Source: Eubacterium sp.
Lineage (GTDB): Bacteria; Bacillota; Clostridia; Oscillospirales; Acutalibacteraceae
Assembly (NCBI GenBank): GCA_017463985.1
Contig: JAFUEH010000003.1
Location: 28,750 to 92,749, forward strand
DNA: 64,000 nucleotides
Reading direction: 5' to 3'
The notes beneath the pieces are model-generated. The model did not search any database. It was not told the origin of the DNA and worked only from the letters and a program-made list of their open reading frames with translations. Below, one piece after another: positions 25,901-34,160 of this stretch. Position numbers and translations under genes: made by a program. Numbering within the stretch: the first letter of the stretch is position 1; every line of letters begins with the position of its first letter.

Positions 25901-28261
25901 TTAGTCTCTGTATTCCTCTACGATATAGCACTCGAACACATCGCCCTGTCGGATGTCCTCAAAGTCTACAAGGGAAATACCGCATTCATAACCGGAAGAA
26001 ACCTCTTTTACATCGTCCTTGAAACGCTTGAGGTTCGCAATTGCCACGTCAGCGATCTGCTTACCGTTTCTGGTAACACGGATCTTACCCTCCTTTTTGA
26101 TCGTACCGGAGGTGACGATGGAACCGGCGATCGTACCGGCAGAAGAGATCTTGTAAACCTCGCGCACCTCCGCTGTACCGGTATCCACGTCGCGGTACTT
26201 CGGCGCTCTCATGCCTCTCATCGCGTTTTCAATATCCTCAATCGCATCATAAATGATGTTATACGTCTTGATCTCAACGCCGTCGCGCTTGGCCGTATCC
26301 TCTGCTACCGGATCCACTGCCGTCGCAAAGCCGACAATGATCGCGTTCGAAGCGTTGGCCAGCATCACATCGCTCTCGTTGATAATGCCGACGCCGCCAT
26401 GGATGATCTTGACACGCACCTCGTCGTTCTCGATCTTAAGCAGCGACTGCTTTACAGCCTCTACGGAGCCCTGTACGTCCGCCTTGACGATGATGTTCAG
26501 CTCCTTCATCTCGCCCTCCTGCAGCGTATCGAACAGGGTATCAAGCGTTACCTTCTGGAAGGCCTTGAATTCTTCCTCCTTCGCCTCAGCCTTACGCTGC
26601 TCTACGAGCTGGCGGGCCAGCTTTTCGTCCGATACAGCATTGAACAGATCGCCGCTCATCGGGGCGGAATCCAGGCCCATAATTTCTACCGGAACGGACG
26701 GGCCTGCCATATTCAGCTTTTTGCCGCGGTAGTCGGTCATCGCTCTGACTCTGCCGACGGCGGTACCGGCGATAATCACGTCGCCCGCTTTCAGCGTACC
26801 GTTTTGTACCAGCAGCGTTGCAATCGGGCCTCTGCCCTTATCGAGCTTGGCTTCAATGACCACGCCCTTGGCGCTTCTGTTCGGATTTGCCTTGAGCTCG
26901 CTCATTTCAGCCACCAGGTTAATGGTTTCCAGCAGCTTGTCGATGCCCATCTTTGTCTTAGCCGAAACCGGCACGCAGATCACGTCGCCGCCCCATTCCT
27001 CGGGTACAAGCTCGTGCTCGGTGAGCTGCTGCATCACGCGGTCAGGATTCGCGCCTTCTTTATCCATCTTATTGATTGCCACAATAATTTCAACGCCGGC
27101 TGCCTTCGCATGGTTGATCGCCTCGATCGTCTGCGGCATAATGCCGTCGTCCGCCGCAACCACCAGCACGGCAATATCGGTAGCCATAGCGCCTCTAGCA
27201 CGCATAGCGGTAAACGCAGCATGGCCGGGGGTATCGAGGAAAGTGATAACGGAACCGTCCGCCGTCTCTACCTGATAAGCACCGATTGCCTGGGTGATAC
27301 CGCCGGCCTCCGTAGAGGTAACGGATGTGTTTCTGATCGCGTCAAGGATAGAGGTTTTACCGTGGTCAACGTGGCCCATAACGCATACGACAGGACAACG
27401 GGTAACGGCGTTCTCATCGTTTTCGTCCTCTTCCTCAATGATCTGCTCCTCAATAGAAACAACGACCTCTTTTTCTACCTTAGCGCCAAGCTCCGTACCG
27501 ACAATTTCTGCGGTATCATAGTCGATCACCTCGTTAACGGTCACCATCATGCCGAGCTTCATCAGCTCTTTGATCACCTGCGTAGCGGTCACACGCAGCA
27601 GCGAAGCCAGCTCACCGACAGTGATTTCCTCCGGCACAGCGATTTGGATCTGCTGCTTCTTGCGCTGCTCGGCAATACGGGCAAGCCGCTGTGATTCCGT
27701 CTCTTTTTTACGGGAAATCGGCTTTTTCTTGCGATACTGCTTTGATTTTTGGTTCAGCTTCTGCTTTTTCTGATTATCGTTATAGTTGCTGGCCGGCGCA
27801 ATATCCTCATATTTCTGATTATACTTTTCAAGGTCAACGTTATTGACTCTCGTATCGATATGACGTGCCTCGCCCTTCGTTCTGGCCTGCGGCGTTTGGG
27901 TAGCCTTTTTCTTTGCTTTTTCCTCAGCGCGCTTGGCAGCCTGCTCCGCCATCTGCAGGATCGCAGCCTGTGACTGGTGCTTTTTGCTCTTTGCGTCGTT
28001 CTTCGGCTTAGCGTCCTTCTTTACCGGCTTATCTGTTTTTTCCGTCTTACGCGGCTTTTTCGTCGCGAAGTACGGATCAAGGCTCTTTAAGGCAGTGGTT
28101 TGCGTGATCGCGTCAAAAAGGATATTCAGCTCCTCCTCATTGAGCACACTGCTTGCTTTTTTGGCAGGACCGTCACAGTATTTAGAAAGCATTTCAATAA
28201 TTGCTTTATTGGGTGCGCCGAAATCCTTAGCAAGGTCGGACACCTTCATTTTAATCACCAT
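25901..28261 (-). CDS. infB: Translation initiation factor IF-2
   Basis: 786 residues from the ATG at 28261, with AGGAGG nine bases upstream; it overlaps the ylxQ-like gene by 11 bp. IF-2 places fMet-tRNA on the 30S subunit and promotes subunit joining. An N-terminal IF2_N helix ([19 protein letters not shown]) leads to a Lys-rich linker (about 60-200) and a second IF2_N element (about 215-265). The GTPase domain has GHVDHGKTS (G1), DTPGHAAF (G3), NKMDKEG (G4) and SAKTKMG (G5). Domains II-IV follow, ending with the fMet-tRNA-binding C2 domain. The linker is shorter than in many Firmicutes. Confidence 0.97.
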   Translation of the reverse strand: MVIKMKVSDLAKDFGAPNKAIIEMLSKYCDGPAKKASSVLNEEELNILFDAITQTTALKSLDPYFATKKPRKTEKTDKPVKKDAKPKNDAKSKKHQSQAAILQMAEQAAKRAEEKAKKKATQTPQARTKGEARHIDTRVNNVDLEKYNQKYEDIAPASNYNDNQKKQKLNQKSKQYRKKKPISRKKETESQRLARIAEQRKKQQIQIAVPEEITVGELASLLRVTATQVIKELMKLGMMVTVNEVIDYDTAEIVGTELGAKVEKEVVVSIEEQIIEEEDENDENAVTRCPVVCVMGHVDHGKTSILDAIRNTSVTSTEAGGITQAIGAYQVETADGSVITFLDTPGHAAFTAMRARGAMATDIAVLVVAADDGIMPQTIEAINHAKAAGVEIIVAINKMDKEGANPDRVMQQLTEHELVPEEWGGDVICVPVSAKTKMGIDKLLETINLVAEMSELKANPNRSAKGVVIEAKLDKGRGPIATLLVQNGTLKAGDVIIAGTAVGRVRAMTDYRGKKLNMAGPSVPVEIMGLDSAPMSGDLFNAVSDEKLARQLVEQRKAEAKEEEFKAFQKVTLDTLFDTLQEGEMKELNIIVKADVQGSVEAVKQSLLKIENDEVRVKIIHGGVGIINESDVMLANASNAIIVGFATAVDPVAEDTAKRDGVEIKTYNIIYDAIEDIENAMRGMRAPKYRDVDTGTAEVREVYKISSAGTIAGSIVTSGTIKKEGKIRVTRNGKQIADVAIANLKRFKDDVKEVSSGYECGISLVDFEDIRQGDVFECYIVEEYRD

Positions 28262-28580
28262 ACTCGTTTTCCTCCTGTTCAATTAGTTCGATTATTCTGT
28301 TGGCAAAATTGTTATCGTTCACAGCAATAACGCCTGCCCGATAGCCCAGCGCATGATGGATCTCGTCCATCGTTTCGCTAATGCGCACACACACCAGTGC
28401 GGGACAAAAGCGGTCTGACAAACGGCCAAGCTCCTCCTCAAGGCGCTGCGCACTGTCAGCGCTCAGCACCAACAGCTTCGCCTTGCGTTTGCGGATGGCG
28501 TCACACACCGTGTCATGCCCCATTGCCACCTTACCGGCGCGCCGCGCCAGCCCGAGCATCGATAAATACTTCTTATTCAT
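28251..28580 (-). CDS. YlxQ-like L7Ae/L30e family RNA-binding protein
   Basis: 109 residues from the ATG at 28580, overlapping the ylxR end by 8 bp. L7Ae/L30e/S12e fold: MLGLARRAGKVAMGHDTVCDAI and the KAKLLVLSADSAQR strand-turn are typical. YlxQ proteins are thought to bind kink-turn RNA; the function is poorly known. Its place between ylxR and infB is the standard Firmicutes order. Confidence 0.9.
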   Translation of the reverse strand: MNKKYLSMLGLARRAGKVAMGHDTVCDAIRKRKAKLLVLSADSAQRLEEELGRLSDRFCPALVCVRISETMDEIHHALGYRAGVIAVNDNNFANRIIELIEQEENEYGD

Positions 28581-28842
28581 TACTGCTGATTTCTTCTTCC
28601 ATTCTGTCATATATTTCGCCATCGATCGTTACGGAAAAGGCGCGTTCAAAGGCTTTCTTTTTCCTTGCCTTTCTGAGACATTCTGCCTTCTTACAGACAT
28701 ACGCACCCCTGCCGGGCTTTTTACCGGTCAGGTCAAGGCTGATTTCTCCCTCGGGCGACTTCACCACCCGCACCAGCGTGCGCTTATCAAACATCTCACC
28801 GCAGCCCGTACACATACGAAGCGGCACTTTTTTCGTTTTCAT
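28573..28842 (-). CDS. ylxR: YlxR/DUF448 RNA-binding protein
   Basis: 89 residues. It contains PLRMCTGCGEMFDKRTLVRVV and the signature PGRGAYVCKKAEC. The family binds RNA and has been linked to RNase P RNA and to regulation of gene expression. It lies 2 bp after nusA in the conserved rimP-nusA-ylxR-ylxQ-infB order. Confidence 0.94.
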   Translation of the reverse strand: MKTKKVPLRMCTGCGEMFDKRTLVRVVKSPEGEISLDLTGKKPGRGAYVCKKAECLRKARKKKAFERAFSVTIDGEIYDRMEEEISSNE

Positions 28843-28844
28843 GA

Positions 28845-29894
28845 TTAGCCCTCGTAGAAGCCGGATTCCGGCTTAATATCGATCTTCCAGCCCGTCAGCT
28901 TAGCGGCAAGGCGTACGTTTTGACCCTTGTTGCCAATCGCCAAGGAAAGCTGGCCGTCCGGCACGGTAGCACGGCAGGACTTAGCGCCCTCGTCGATGAT
29001 CTCCACCTCGCAGACATCTGACGGTGCCAGTGCAGCGGCAACGAATTCACACGGATCCTCGCTGTACTTAACGATGTCAATTTTTTCACCGCCAAGTGCA
29101 TCCACGATCGTGGAAACACGCTGTCCTCTCGGGCCAATGCAGGCGCCGACAGGATCGACGTCCTCATCCTTGGAGAACACTGCGATCTTCGTTCTGGAGC
29201 CGGCCTCACGGGATACGGATTTAATTTCGATAGTACCGTCAAAAATCTCCGGCACCTCGGTTTCAAACAGGCGGCGAACAAGGCCGGGATGGGTACGGGA
29301 AATCATGATCTTCGGACCCTTGGTACCTTCCTTTACGTCTACCACAAAAATTTTGATGGTGTCGCCCTCGTACAGCACCTCGCCGGGAACCTGCTCGGCA
29401 CGGGGAAGCACCGCCTCGTTCTTGCCGATCTCCAGCGTTGCATTGCCAGTATCCGGATCAACGGAGACGACCTTGGCAGAGATCAGCTCGGCCGTTTTGC
29501 TCTGGAATTCCTGGAGCATCTGGCCTCTTTCAGCCTCACGGATGCCCTGACGGATCACGTGCTTGGCGGTCTGCGCCACGATGCGGCCAAAATTTTTCGT
29601 TTTCAGCGTTATGTCGATCGTCTTGCCGACCTTGGCGGATTTCCTGATCAGCTGTGCTTGCTCAAGCGTCAACTGTGTATCGGGATCCTCCACCTCTTCT
29701 ACCACTTCTTTTCTGGCGTACACCTTAATTTTCTGCTTCTCCGGATCAATCTCGCAGAACACAACGTCCTTACCGCCGAAATCATGCTTTGCGCCCTTCA
29801 CGATCGCGTCAGCGATCTTTTCGTATAAGTATTCCGCCGGAATACCCTTCTCCTGCTCCAGAAGCTTTACCGCTTCAAAAAACTCCTTGCTCAT
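28845..29894 (-). CDS. nusA: Transcription termination/antitermination factor NusA
   Basis: 349 residues. NusA binds RNA polymerase and controls pausing, termination and antitermination. The N-terminal RNAP-binding domain (about 1-125) begins MSKEFFEAVKLLEQEKGIP; an S1 domain follows (about 135-200, ISAKVVSVDPDTGNATLEIG). Two KH domains (about 205-349) contain SRTHPGLVRRLFETEVPEI, DPVGACIGPRGQRV and LAIGNKGQNVRLAAKLTGW. It lacks the acidic repeats of the E. coli protein, as is normal in Firmicutes. Its ATG overlaps the rimP stop (ATGA). Confidence 0.97.
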   Translation of the reverse strand: MSKEFFEAVKLLEQEKGIPAEYLYEKIADAIVKGAKHDFGGKDVVFCEIDPEKQKIKVYARKEVVEEVEDPDTQLTLEQAQLIRKSAKVGKTIDITLKTKNFGRIVAQTAKHVIRQGIREAERGQMLQEFQSKTAELISAKVVSVDPDTGNATLEIGKNEAVLPRAEQVPGEVLYEGDTIKIFVVDVKEGTKGPKIMISRTHPGLVRRLFETEVPEIFDGTIEIKSVSREAGSRTKIAVFSKDEDVDPVGACIGPRGQRVSTIVDALGGEKIDIVKYSEDPCEFVAAALAPSDVCEVEIIDEGAKSCRATVPDGQLSLAIGNKGQNVRLAAKLTGWKIDIKPESGFYEG

Positions 29895-30415
29895 TTTCCA
29901 ATCATCCTTCCTTTCGTATCACGCAGTGCGTTAAATTCAAAAAAATCGTTGATATCAAAATCGTCCAGCTTTACATAAACGGCGTCTTTTTTATCCAGCG
30001 TCAACACCGTTTCATTCTGTAAAAGAACGGTTATGGTTTTGTTTTCATAGCCGGTGAGCGTTCCTTTAAAATCGCGCACGCCGTCAACCGGCCGGATCGT
30101 TCTTAAGAACACCGGCGCGCCGAGGAAGCGGGCAAAATGCGCGTCTCGCATCAGCTCCCGTTCGACGCCGGGCGAGCTGATTTCCAGCGTATAGTTTTGC
30201 GCGATCGGATCCGCTTCGTCCAGCGGCTGCGATACGGCGTGGGTCAAATCCACGCAATCGTCGATCGTCACACCCTCCTCCTTGTCAATAAAGATACGGA
30301 GATACCAGTCTGTTCCCTCTTTTTTGAAGGTCACATCCCAGATTTCCAGACCGAGCTCCTGTGCAATGGGCGCTACGATTTCCTCCACGCGCTGCACGGT
30401 ATTTTGCTTTGCCAA
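29891..30415 (-). CDS. rimP: Ribosome maturation factor RimP, TTG start
   Basis: 174 residues, needed for 30S maturation. It contains LGLEIWDVTFKKEGTDWYLR, the DDCVDLTHAVSQPLDEADPI helix and the family signature LEISSPGVERELM, then a C-terminal Sm-like domain (GTLTGYENKTITVLL). The open frame extends to an ATG at 30463, but AGAGGTGA lies five bases upstream of a TTG at 30415, which gives the N-terminus LAKQNTVQRVEEIV. TTG is therefore preferred. It is the first gene of the operon and is preceded by a strong promoter. Confidence 0.92.
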   Translation of the reverse strand: MAKQNTVQRVEEIVAPIAQELGLEIWDVTFKKEGTDWYLRIFIDKEEGVTIDDCVDLTHAVSQPLDEADPIAQNYTLEISSPGVERELMRDAHFARFLGAPVFLRTIRPVDGVRDFKGTLTGYENKTITVLLQNETVLTLDKKDAVYVKLDDFDINDFFEFNALRDTKGRMIGK

Positions 30416-30440
30416 GTCATCACCTCTTACAACAAAAGAA

Positions 30441-30458
30441 GCGGACCGCTTGGTCCAC
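30441..30458 (-). other. Leader hairpin ahead of rimP
   Basis: GCGGACC (30441-30447) and GGTCCAC (30452-30458) pair around a four-base loop in the roughly 70-nt leader. On the minus strand GCTTCTTTTGTTG follows, a weak T-rich run, so partial attenuation is possible. The call rests on the inverted repeat only. Confidence 0.35.
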
Positions 30459-30488
30459 CTCACTTTGGTTTATAATCTTACTAAGCCT

Positions 30489-30516
30489 ATTATATATAAT
30501 ATTTTTTAAAAGTCAA
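30489..30516 (-). promoter_or_regulatory. Promoter of the rimP-nusA-infB operon
   Basis: Minus strand: TTGACT (30511-30516), a 16-nt A/T-only spacer and a perfect TATAAT (30489-30494). Transcription would start near 30482. Confidence 0.7.
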
Positions 30517-30523
30517 GACTTTT

Positions 30524-31258
30524 TTACAACAGCGCAACAATTTGTCGCTTATAGGCCAAAAATTCTGTTGACAGGTTAAAATCCTGTCGGCGCGGCTTGG
30601 GCGCGTCGATCACGATCTCGCTGCTGATCATGCCGTCAGACAGGATATAGATGCGGTCGGACAGCAGGATCGCCTCGTCAATATCATGCGTAATAAACAC
30701 GGTAGAAAGCCGAATCTCCCGCATGATATCTAAATACCACTGATGCATTTTAGACTTTGTGATCGTGTCCAGCGCAGAAAACGGCTCATCCAGCAAGGCC
30801 ACGCCGTCGGAGGACAGATAGGTCCGCAGCAACGCCGCGCGCTGGCGCATACCGCCGGACAGCGCGCCGGGATAGCGCATTTCGTATCCCTCCAGCCCGA
30901 AGGTTTTAAAATGCTGCTGTGCCTCTGCGCGCGCCGCCTTCTTTGACATACCGTTCAGCAGCAACGGCAACGCCACATTATCGATTACGCGCTTATACGG
31001 GAACATCAGGTCCTTTTGGAGCATATAGCTGATATGGCCGGGCTTGCCGGTGATATCCTCATCCTTGAGCAGCACCGTACCGCTGTCCGGTCGGTAGAGG
31101 CCGGCGATCACGTTAAACAGCGTTGTTTTACCGCCGCCGCTGACGCCGAGCAGCGATACCAGCTCACCTTCGTGCAGACAGAGCGAGACATCGCGCAGCA
31201 CCTCTTTTTCGCCAAAGGACTTGCGGACATGGCTGACCGTTAATATTTCCTTGGTCAT
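30524..31258 (-). CDS. thiZ: Thiamine-precursor ABC transporter, ATP-binding protein
   Basis: 244 residues, the ATPase of a nitrate/taurine/thiamine-precursor-type importer. Walker A is GVSGGGKTT, Q-loop LQKDLMFPYKRV, ABC signature LSGGMRQRAAL, Walker B VALLDEPFSALD and the switch His is in FITHDIDEAI. It overlaps thiY by 4 bp (ATGA). The TPP riboswitch ahead of the operon makes thiamine precursors the likely cargo. It is the last gene of the unit; no clear terminator follows before the rimP promoter. Confidence 0.88.
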   Translation of the reverse strand: MTKEILTVSHVRKSFGEKEVLRDVSLCLHEGELVSLLGVSGGGKTTLFNVIAGLYRPDSGTVLLKDEDITGKPGHISYMLQKDLMFPYKRVIDNVALPLLLNGMSKKAARAEAQQHFKTFGLEGYEMRYPGALSGGMRQRAALLRTYLSSDGVALLDEPFSALDTITKSKMHQWYLDIMREIRLSTVFITHDIDEAILLSDRIYILSDGMISSEIVIDAPKPRRQDFNLSTEFLAYKRQIVALL

Positions 31259-32280
31259 GACAAATAGTCGTTGCTGAAGCCGGTTCCGGCAGGAATTTCC
31301 TTTTCAATCAGCTGCTGGTCATAGAGCCAAGCATAGAAGGCGTCCCAGCGAGCGGCGTCAATATAGCCCCATGACGGTGCGTCGGCAATATACTGGTCAG
31401 CCAAATACTGCTGGCTGGCAGTCACCAGTGCCTCAGAGCCCTCCAGCGACAGCGTTTGGTCGCCCTTGATCAGCAGTTCGGCAGCCTCCTCCGGATTTTC
31501 AATGGCAAATTCATAGCCCTTTTTGGTGGCGGCAAGGAATTTTTTGGCCGCGTCCGGATTGGTCGCCAAGAAATCGTTATTCGCAATAATCACCGGTGTG
31601 TAATAGTCAAAGGTAGCGTCAATATCTTTGAAGAAGAAGAAATCGGTATCAATATTATTCACCTGCGCATTAATACCGCCCCAGGCATAGAACACCCAAA
31701 TCGCGTGATCCGGATTATTATAGACATCCTGTGCTTCCTCCGTCACTGTATTCGGGATCAGCGTTACCTGGCTCCAGTCGCCGCCGTCGGCATTGACAAC
31801 ATTTTCCATAATGGCCTTTTCCGTCGGAGAATCCCAAGTAAGATAGGTTTTACCGGTCAGTCCTGCAGGACGGTCCATACCCTCGCCTTTTTTGGAAATA
31901 ATGCCGGAGGTGTTGTGCTGAATCAAAGCGGCTACCGCTGTCACGCCGAGCGGTGTATCCGAGGTAAACACCGGCGCCAGCGTATCCTGTGCGTCGATCG
32001 CAAACTGTGCCTGACCGGCAGCGCACGCCTGCGTAGCGCCGTTCTCCGGCGGCTGAACGATCTGTACATTTAAACCGGCTTCGTCATAATAGCCGTTTGC
32101 CAGTGCGACATACAGGCCGGTGTGATTCGTATTCGGCGTCCAATCCAGACAGAAGGTAATATCCACGGTATCCTCCGTGCGGGTTGCCTCCGTGACATTG
32201 GCGTCGTCTGTTGTTTTGCTGCAGGCAGCCAAGGCTACGAGCAATGCGAGTATCATTAGAACAGAGAGTAATTTTTTCAT
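31255..32280 (-). CDS. thiY: Thiamine-precursor (ThiY/NMT1-like) substrate-binding lipoprotein
   Basis: 341 residues with a lipobox signal (ALLVALAACS, Cys about residue 20). The NMT1/THI5-like periplasmic-binding fold opens with FCLDWTPNTNHTGLYVALANGYY, the pattern of ThiY, which binds the pyrimidine FAMP or HMP. AGQAQFAIDAQDTLAP and the Phe-rich DFFFFKDI also fit. It delivers ligand to the permease encoded just upstream. Taurine or nitrate relatives are less likely because of the TPP riboswitch. Confidence 0.88.
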   Translation of the reverse strand: MKKLLSVLMILALLVALAACSKTTDDANVTEATRTEDTVDITFCLDWTPNTNHTGLYVALANGYYDEAGLNVQIVQPPENGATQACAAGQAQFAIDAQDTLAPVFTSDTPLGVTAVAALIQHNTSGIISKKGEGMDRPAGLTGKTYLTWDSPTEKAIMENVVNADGGDWSQVTLIPNTVTEEAQDVYNNPDHAIWVFYAWGGINAQVNNIDTDFFFFKDIDATFDYYTPVIIANNDFLATNPDAAKKFLAATKKGYEFAIENPEEAAELLIKGDQTLSLEGSEALVTASQQYLADQYIADAPSWGYIDAARWDAFYAWLYDQQLIEKEIPAGTGFSNDYLS

Positions 32281-32281
32281 A

Positions 32282-33067
32282 TCATGATTCCTTTCTTGAT
32301 GTAGTTTCTTTTGTTTTCCACGGCATAGACAGCCGTTCCAGCAGTGATACCAGTCCCATCAGCAGCAGGCTGATCACTGAAATAAAAACGATAACGGCGA
32401 ACATTTTGTCAAAGGCATACGCCTTTTTGACGCGGGTCATATAAACGCCCAGTCCCTCAAAACCGCCGAGCCATTCCGAAACAACGGCACCGACGACGGC
32501 GTAAGACGCCGAGATCCGCAAGCCGGAAAAGAAGGACGGCACAGCGCTCGGCAGCTTAACATGGCGAAAAATCTGTCGGTTACCGGCGCCCATAGCGCGC
32601 AGCAGGTTAACGGCGTCGCCGTCCACCGACTGAAAGCCGTTGAGCAGACCGATGGCGATCGGAAAAAAGGTAGTGATCACCACCAGTGTGATTTTGGGCG
32701 CCATACCGAAGCCCATCCACAGCACCAAAAGCGGCGCAATCGCGATGGTAGGTATCGTCTGCGTAATCACTAAAATCGGATAAAGCGCTTTATAGAGAAA
32801 GCCGAAACGGTCCATCAGCACAGCGATCACAAAGGCACCGCCGATCCCGATCAGCAGGCCGTAACCTGCCTCCTGCAGGGTGATCTTCGCCTGACTGAGC
32901 ATCGTTGCAAAGTTATTAATAAAGGCCTTGACAACGTCGCCCGGCGATGGAAGCATATAGGCAGGGATGACCTCCCTGTCAGAGCAAAAATACCAAATCA
33001 GTATGATGACCACCAGCGCGATGACCGGCGCGGCTTTATCAGTGATGCTTTGAAACCTTTTTGTCAA
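32282..33067 (-). CDS. thiX: Thiamine-precursor ABC transporter permease, TTG start
   Basis: 261 residues with about six membrane helices. The EAA-type loop is seen as LRAMGAGNRQIFRHVKLPSAVPSFFSGLRI (about 165-195 in the protein, shown for its G..R..I..P pattern). The start is a TTG at 33067, with GAGGTG seven bases upstream, and overlaps the upstream gene by 29 bp. It forms the membrane channel for the ThiY-ThiZ system. Confidence 0.87.
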   Translation of the reverse strand: MTKRFQSITDKAAPVIALVVIILIWYFCSDREVIPAYMLPSPGDVVKAFINNFATMLSQAKITLQEAGYGLLIGIGGAFVIAVLMDRFGFLYKALYPILVITQTIPTIAIAPLLVLWMGFGMAPKITLVVITTFFPIAIGLLNGFQSVDGDAVNLLRAMGAGNRQIFRHVKLPSAVPSFFSGLRISASYAVVGAVVSEWLGGFEGLGVYMTRVKKAYAFDKMFAVIVFISVISLLLMGLVSLLERLSMPWKTKETTSRKES

Positions 33068-33335
33068 TGGTCAGCACCTCGCCTTCGGGGTTATACACCA
33101 CCTTAATATAGGCGCTGACGCTGTCGCAGCCTGCGTTGATGGCAACCTTTTGGCAATTAGTGGCAATCTCCATCAGCTGGTCATAGCTTTCGCCTTCAAT
33201 AGTGGTCTCAAACGGGCCGACATAACAGTTCAGCCCCGTGCCTTTGATATACGCGATGACCTCGTCTACGATACGGATCAGCTCGTCCTCGCTGTCTACC
33301 TTCGGCAGCACCTGAATTGCGATACTTGCTTTCAT
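33039..33335 (-). CDS. Thiamine-binding MTH1187/DUF77-type protein
   Basis: 98 residues of the MTH1187/YkoF-like ferredoxin-fold family (DUF77): MKASIAIQVLPKV, YIKGTGLNCYVGPFETTIEG and ATNCQKVAINAGCDSVSAYIKVVY are typical. Relatives bind thiamine or HMP and often lie beside thiamine transporters. It is the first gene after the TPP riboswitch; its AGGAGG (33344-33349) directly follows the terminator T-run, so the terminator fold would also affect ribosome access. It may buffer the imported ligand. Confidence 0.85.
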   Translation of the reverse strand: MKASIAIQVLPKVDSEDELIRIVDEVIAYIKGTGLNCYVGPFETTIEGESYDQLMEIATNCQKVAINAGCDSVSAYIKVVYNPEGEVLTIDKKVSKHH

Positions 33336-33349
33336 CTTTTTAACCTCCT

Positions 33350-33380
33350 AAAAAATAATCCCCGTACGGACAGTACGGGG
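33350..33380 (-). terminator. Riboswitch expression-platform terminator
   Basis: On the minus strand CCCCGTAC pairs with GTACGGGG (33360-33367 with 33373-33380) around a five-base loop, followed by ATTATTTTTT. It lies between the TPP aptamer and the first gene, where ligand binding would favour it. Confidence 0.85.
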
Positions 33381-33401
33381 TACATTACAAGAATACTATT
33401 C

Positions 33402-33475
33402 GTCTTCCTACGCTCGCATTACCGAACAGGTTAGAAGGGTATCATCTCAGCCGAGCAGCGCTCAGCACCCCTGAC
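33402..33475 (-). ncRNA. TPP riboswitch aptamer (THI element)
   Basis: Read on the minus strand it contains the conserved blocks AGGGGTGC, GGCTGAGAT, ATACCCTT, AACCTGTTCGGTAATGC and GAGCGTAGGAA, in the order and spacing of the THI-box aptamer. P3 closes as GAGCGCTGCTC. A terminator hairpin follows, so TPP should stop transcription of the ABC transporter operon. A consensus promoter lies directly upstream. Confidence 0.95.
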
Positions 33476-33490
33476 TAATGAACTGGCTGC

Positions 33491-33519
33491 ATTATAGCAT
33501 ATTGCCGAGGGCTTGTCAA
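33491..33519 (-). promoter_or_regulatory. Full-consensus promoter of the TPP-controlled operon
   Basis: Minus strand: TTGACA (33514-33519), exactly 17 nt, TATAAT (33491-33496), with TGC before the -10. The -35 hexamer contains the TGA stop codon of the upstream yfbR gene. Confidence 0.85.
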
Positions 33520-34115
33520 GCACCGGACTGACGGGTATGCTCATCCAGCGTAAGATAATAAGGCGTCAGAAAATACTCGCTGAAATACTGCACCTCCGGC
33601 AGTGCCATCTCCGCAATGATTTTCTCCTGCGATTGCAGGGCAATTTCAAATTCACGGTTGCCCATGCGTGTTTCCTCCACGCATTTGATGAGGGCGCTTA
33701 GCTTATCCGCCGCTTTGACGAGCTGCCACAGCGCTTCGTCCTGCGGCTGGCGCTCAAAAAACGGTGTGTAAACGCCCTGCAGCTCTGTCGGCAGCATCTG
33801 TAGCAGGCGCGCACCGGCCACCTGTTCAATTTCTTTATAAACGTTTTTAATATCGTCATTATAATATTTTACCGGCGTCGGCATATCGCCGGTAATGACC
33901 TCGGTAGTATCGTGATACAGCGCCAAAACCGCCGCTCTGTCGGCGTTATACGCCTTGCCGAAATACTGATTACCGATCGTGGCCAGCGCGTGCGCCAGCA
34001 CGGCAACACAGTGGCTGTGCTCCGCAATATTTTCCTTGGCAGTATTTTGCATCAGTGCCCAACGGTCAATACGCTTCATGCGGTTGACCATCGCAAAAAA
34101 ATTATAATTTTCCAT
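33516..34115 (-). CDS. yfbR: YfbR-like HD-domain 5'-nucleotidase
   Basis: 199 residues from the ATG at 34115 (GGAG upstream; the longer frame lacks a site). HD-domain metal ligands are the His in NIAEHSHCVAVLAHAL (about 33-37), the HD pair in LALYHDTTEVITGDMPTPVKY (about 68) and a late Asp in KAADKLSALIKC. YfbR removes phosphate from dNMPs. It follows the aspS terminator, and its stop codon lies inside the next promoter. Confidence 0.9.
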   Translation of the reverse strand: MENYNFFAMVNRMKRIDRWALMQNTAKENIAEHSHCVAVLAHALATIGNQYFGKAYNADRAAVLALYHDTTEVITGDMPTPVKYYNDDIKNVYKEIEQVAGARLLQMLPTELQGVYTPFFERQPQDEALWQLVKAADKLSALIKCVEETRMGNREFEIALQSQEKIIAEMALPEVQYFSEYFLTPYYLTLDEHTRQSGA

Positions 34116-34128
34116 AGCTTCTCCGTTA

Positions 34129-34158
34129 CAAAAGCAGGGCGGCAATAACCGCCCTTGC
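34129..34158 (-). terminator. Terminator after aspS
   Basis: Minus strand: GGGCGG (34149-34154) pairs with CCGCCC (34137-34142), extended by GCA/TGC around a one-base bulge, followed by CTTTTG. It lies between aspS and yfbR. Confidence 0.6.
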
Positions 34159-34160
34159 TG

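Noticed and set aside
25736-27694. Long plus-strand open frame (652 codons) opposite infB
   Set aside because: It is antisense to IF-2 and rbfA, whose motifs are unmistakable; the reverse translation has no recognisable family.
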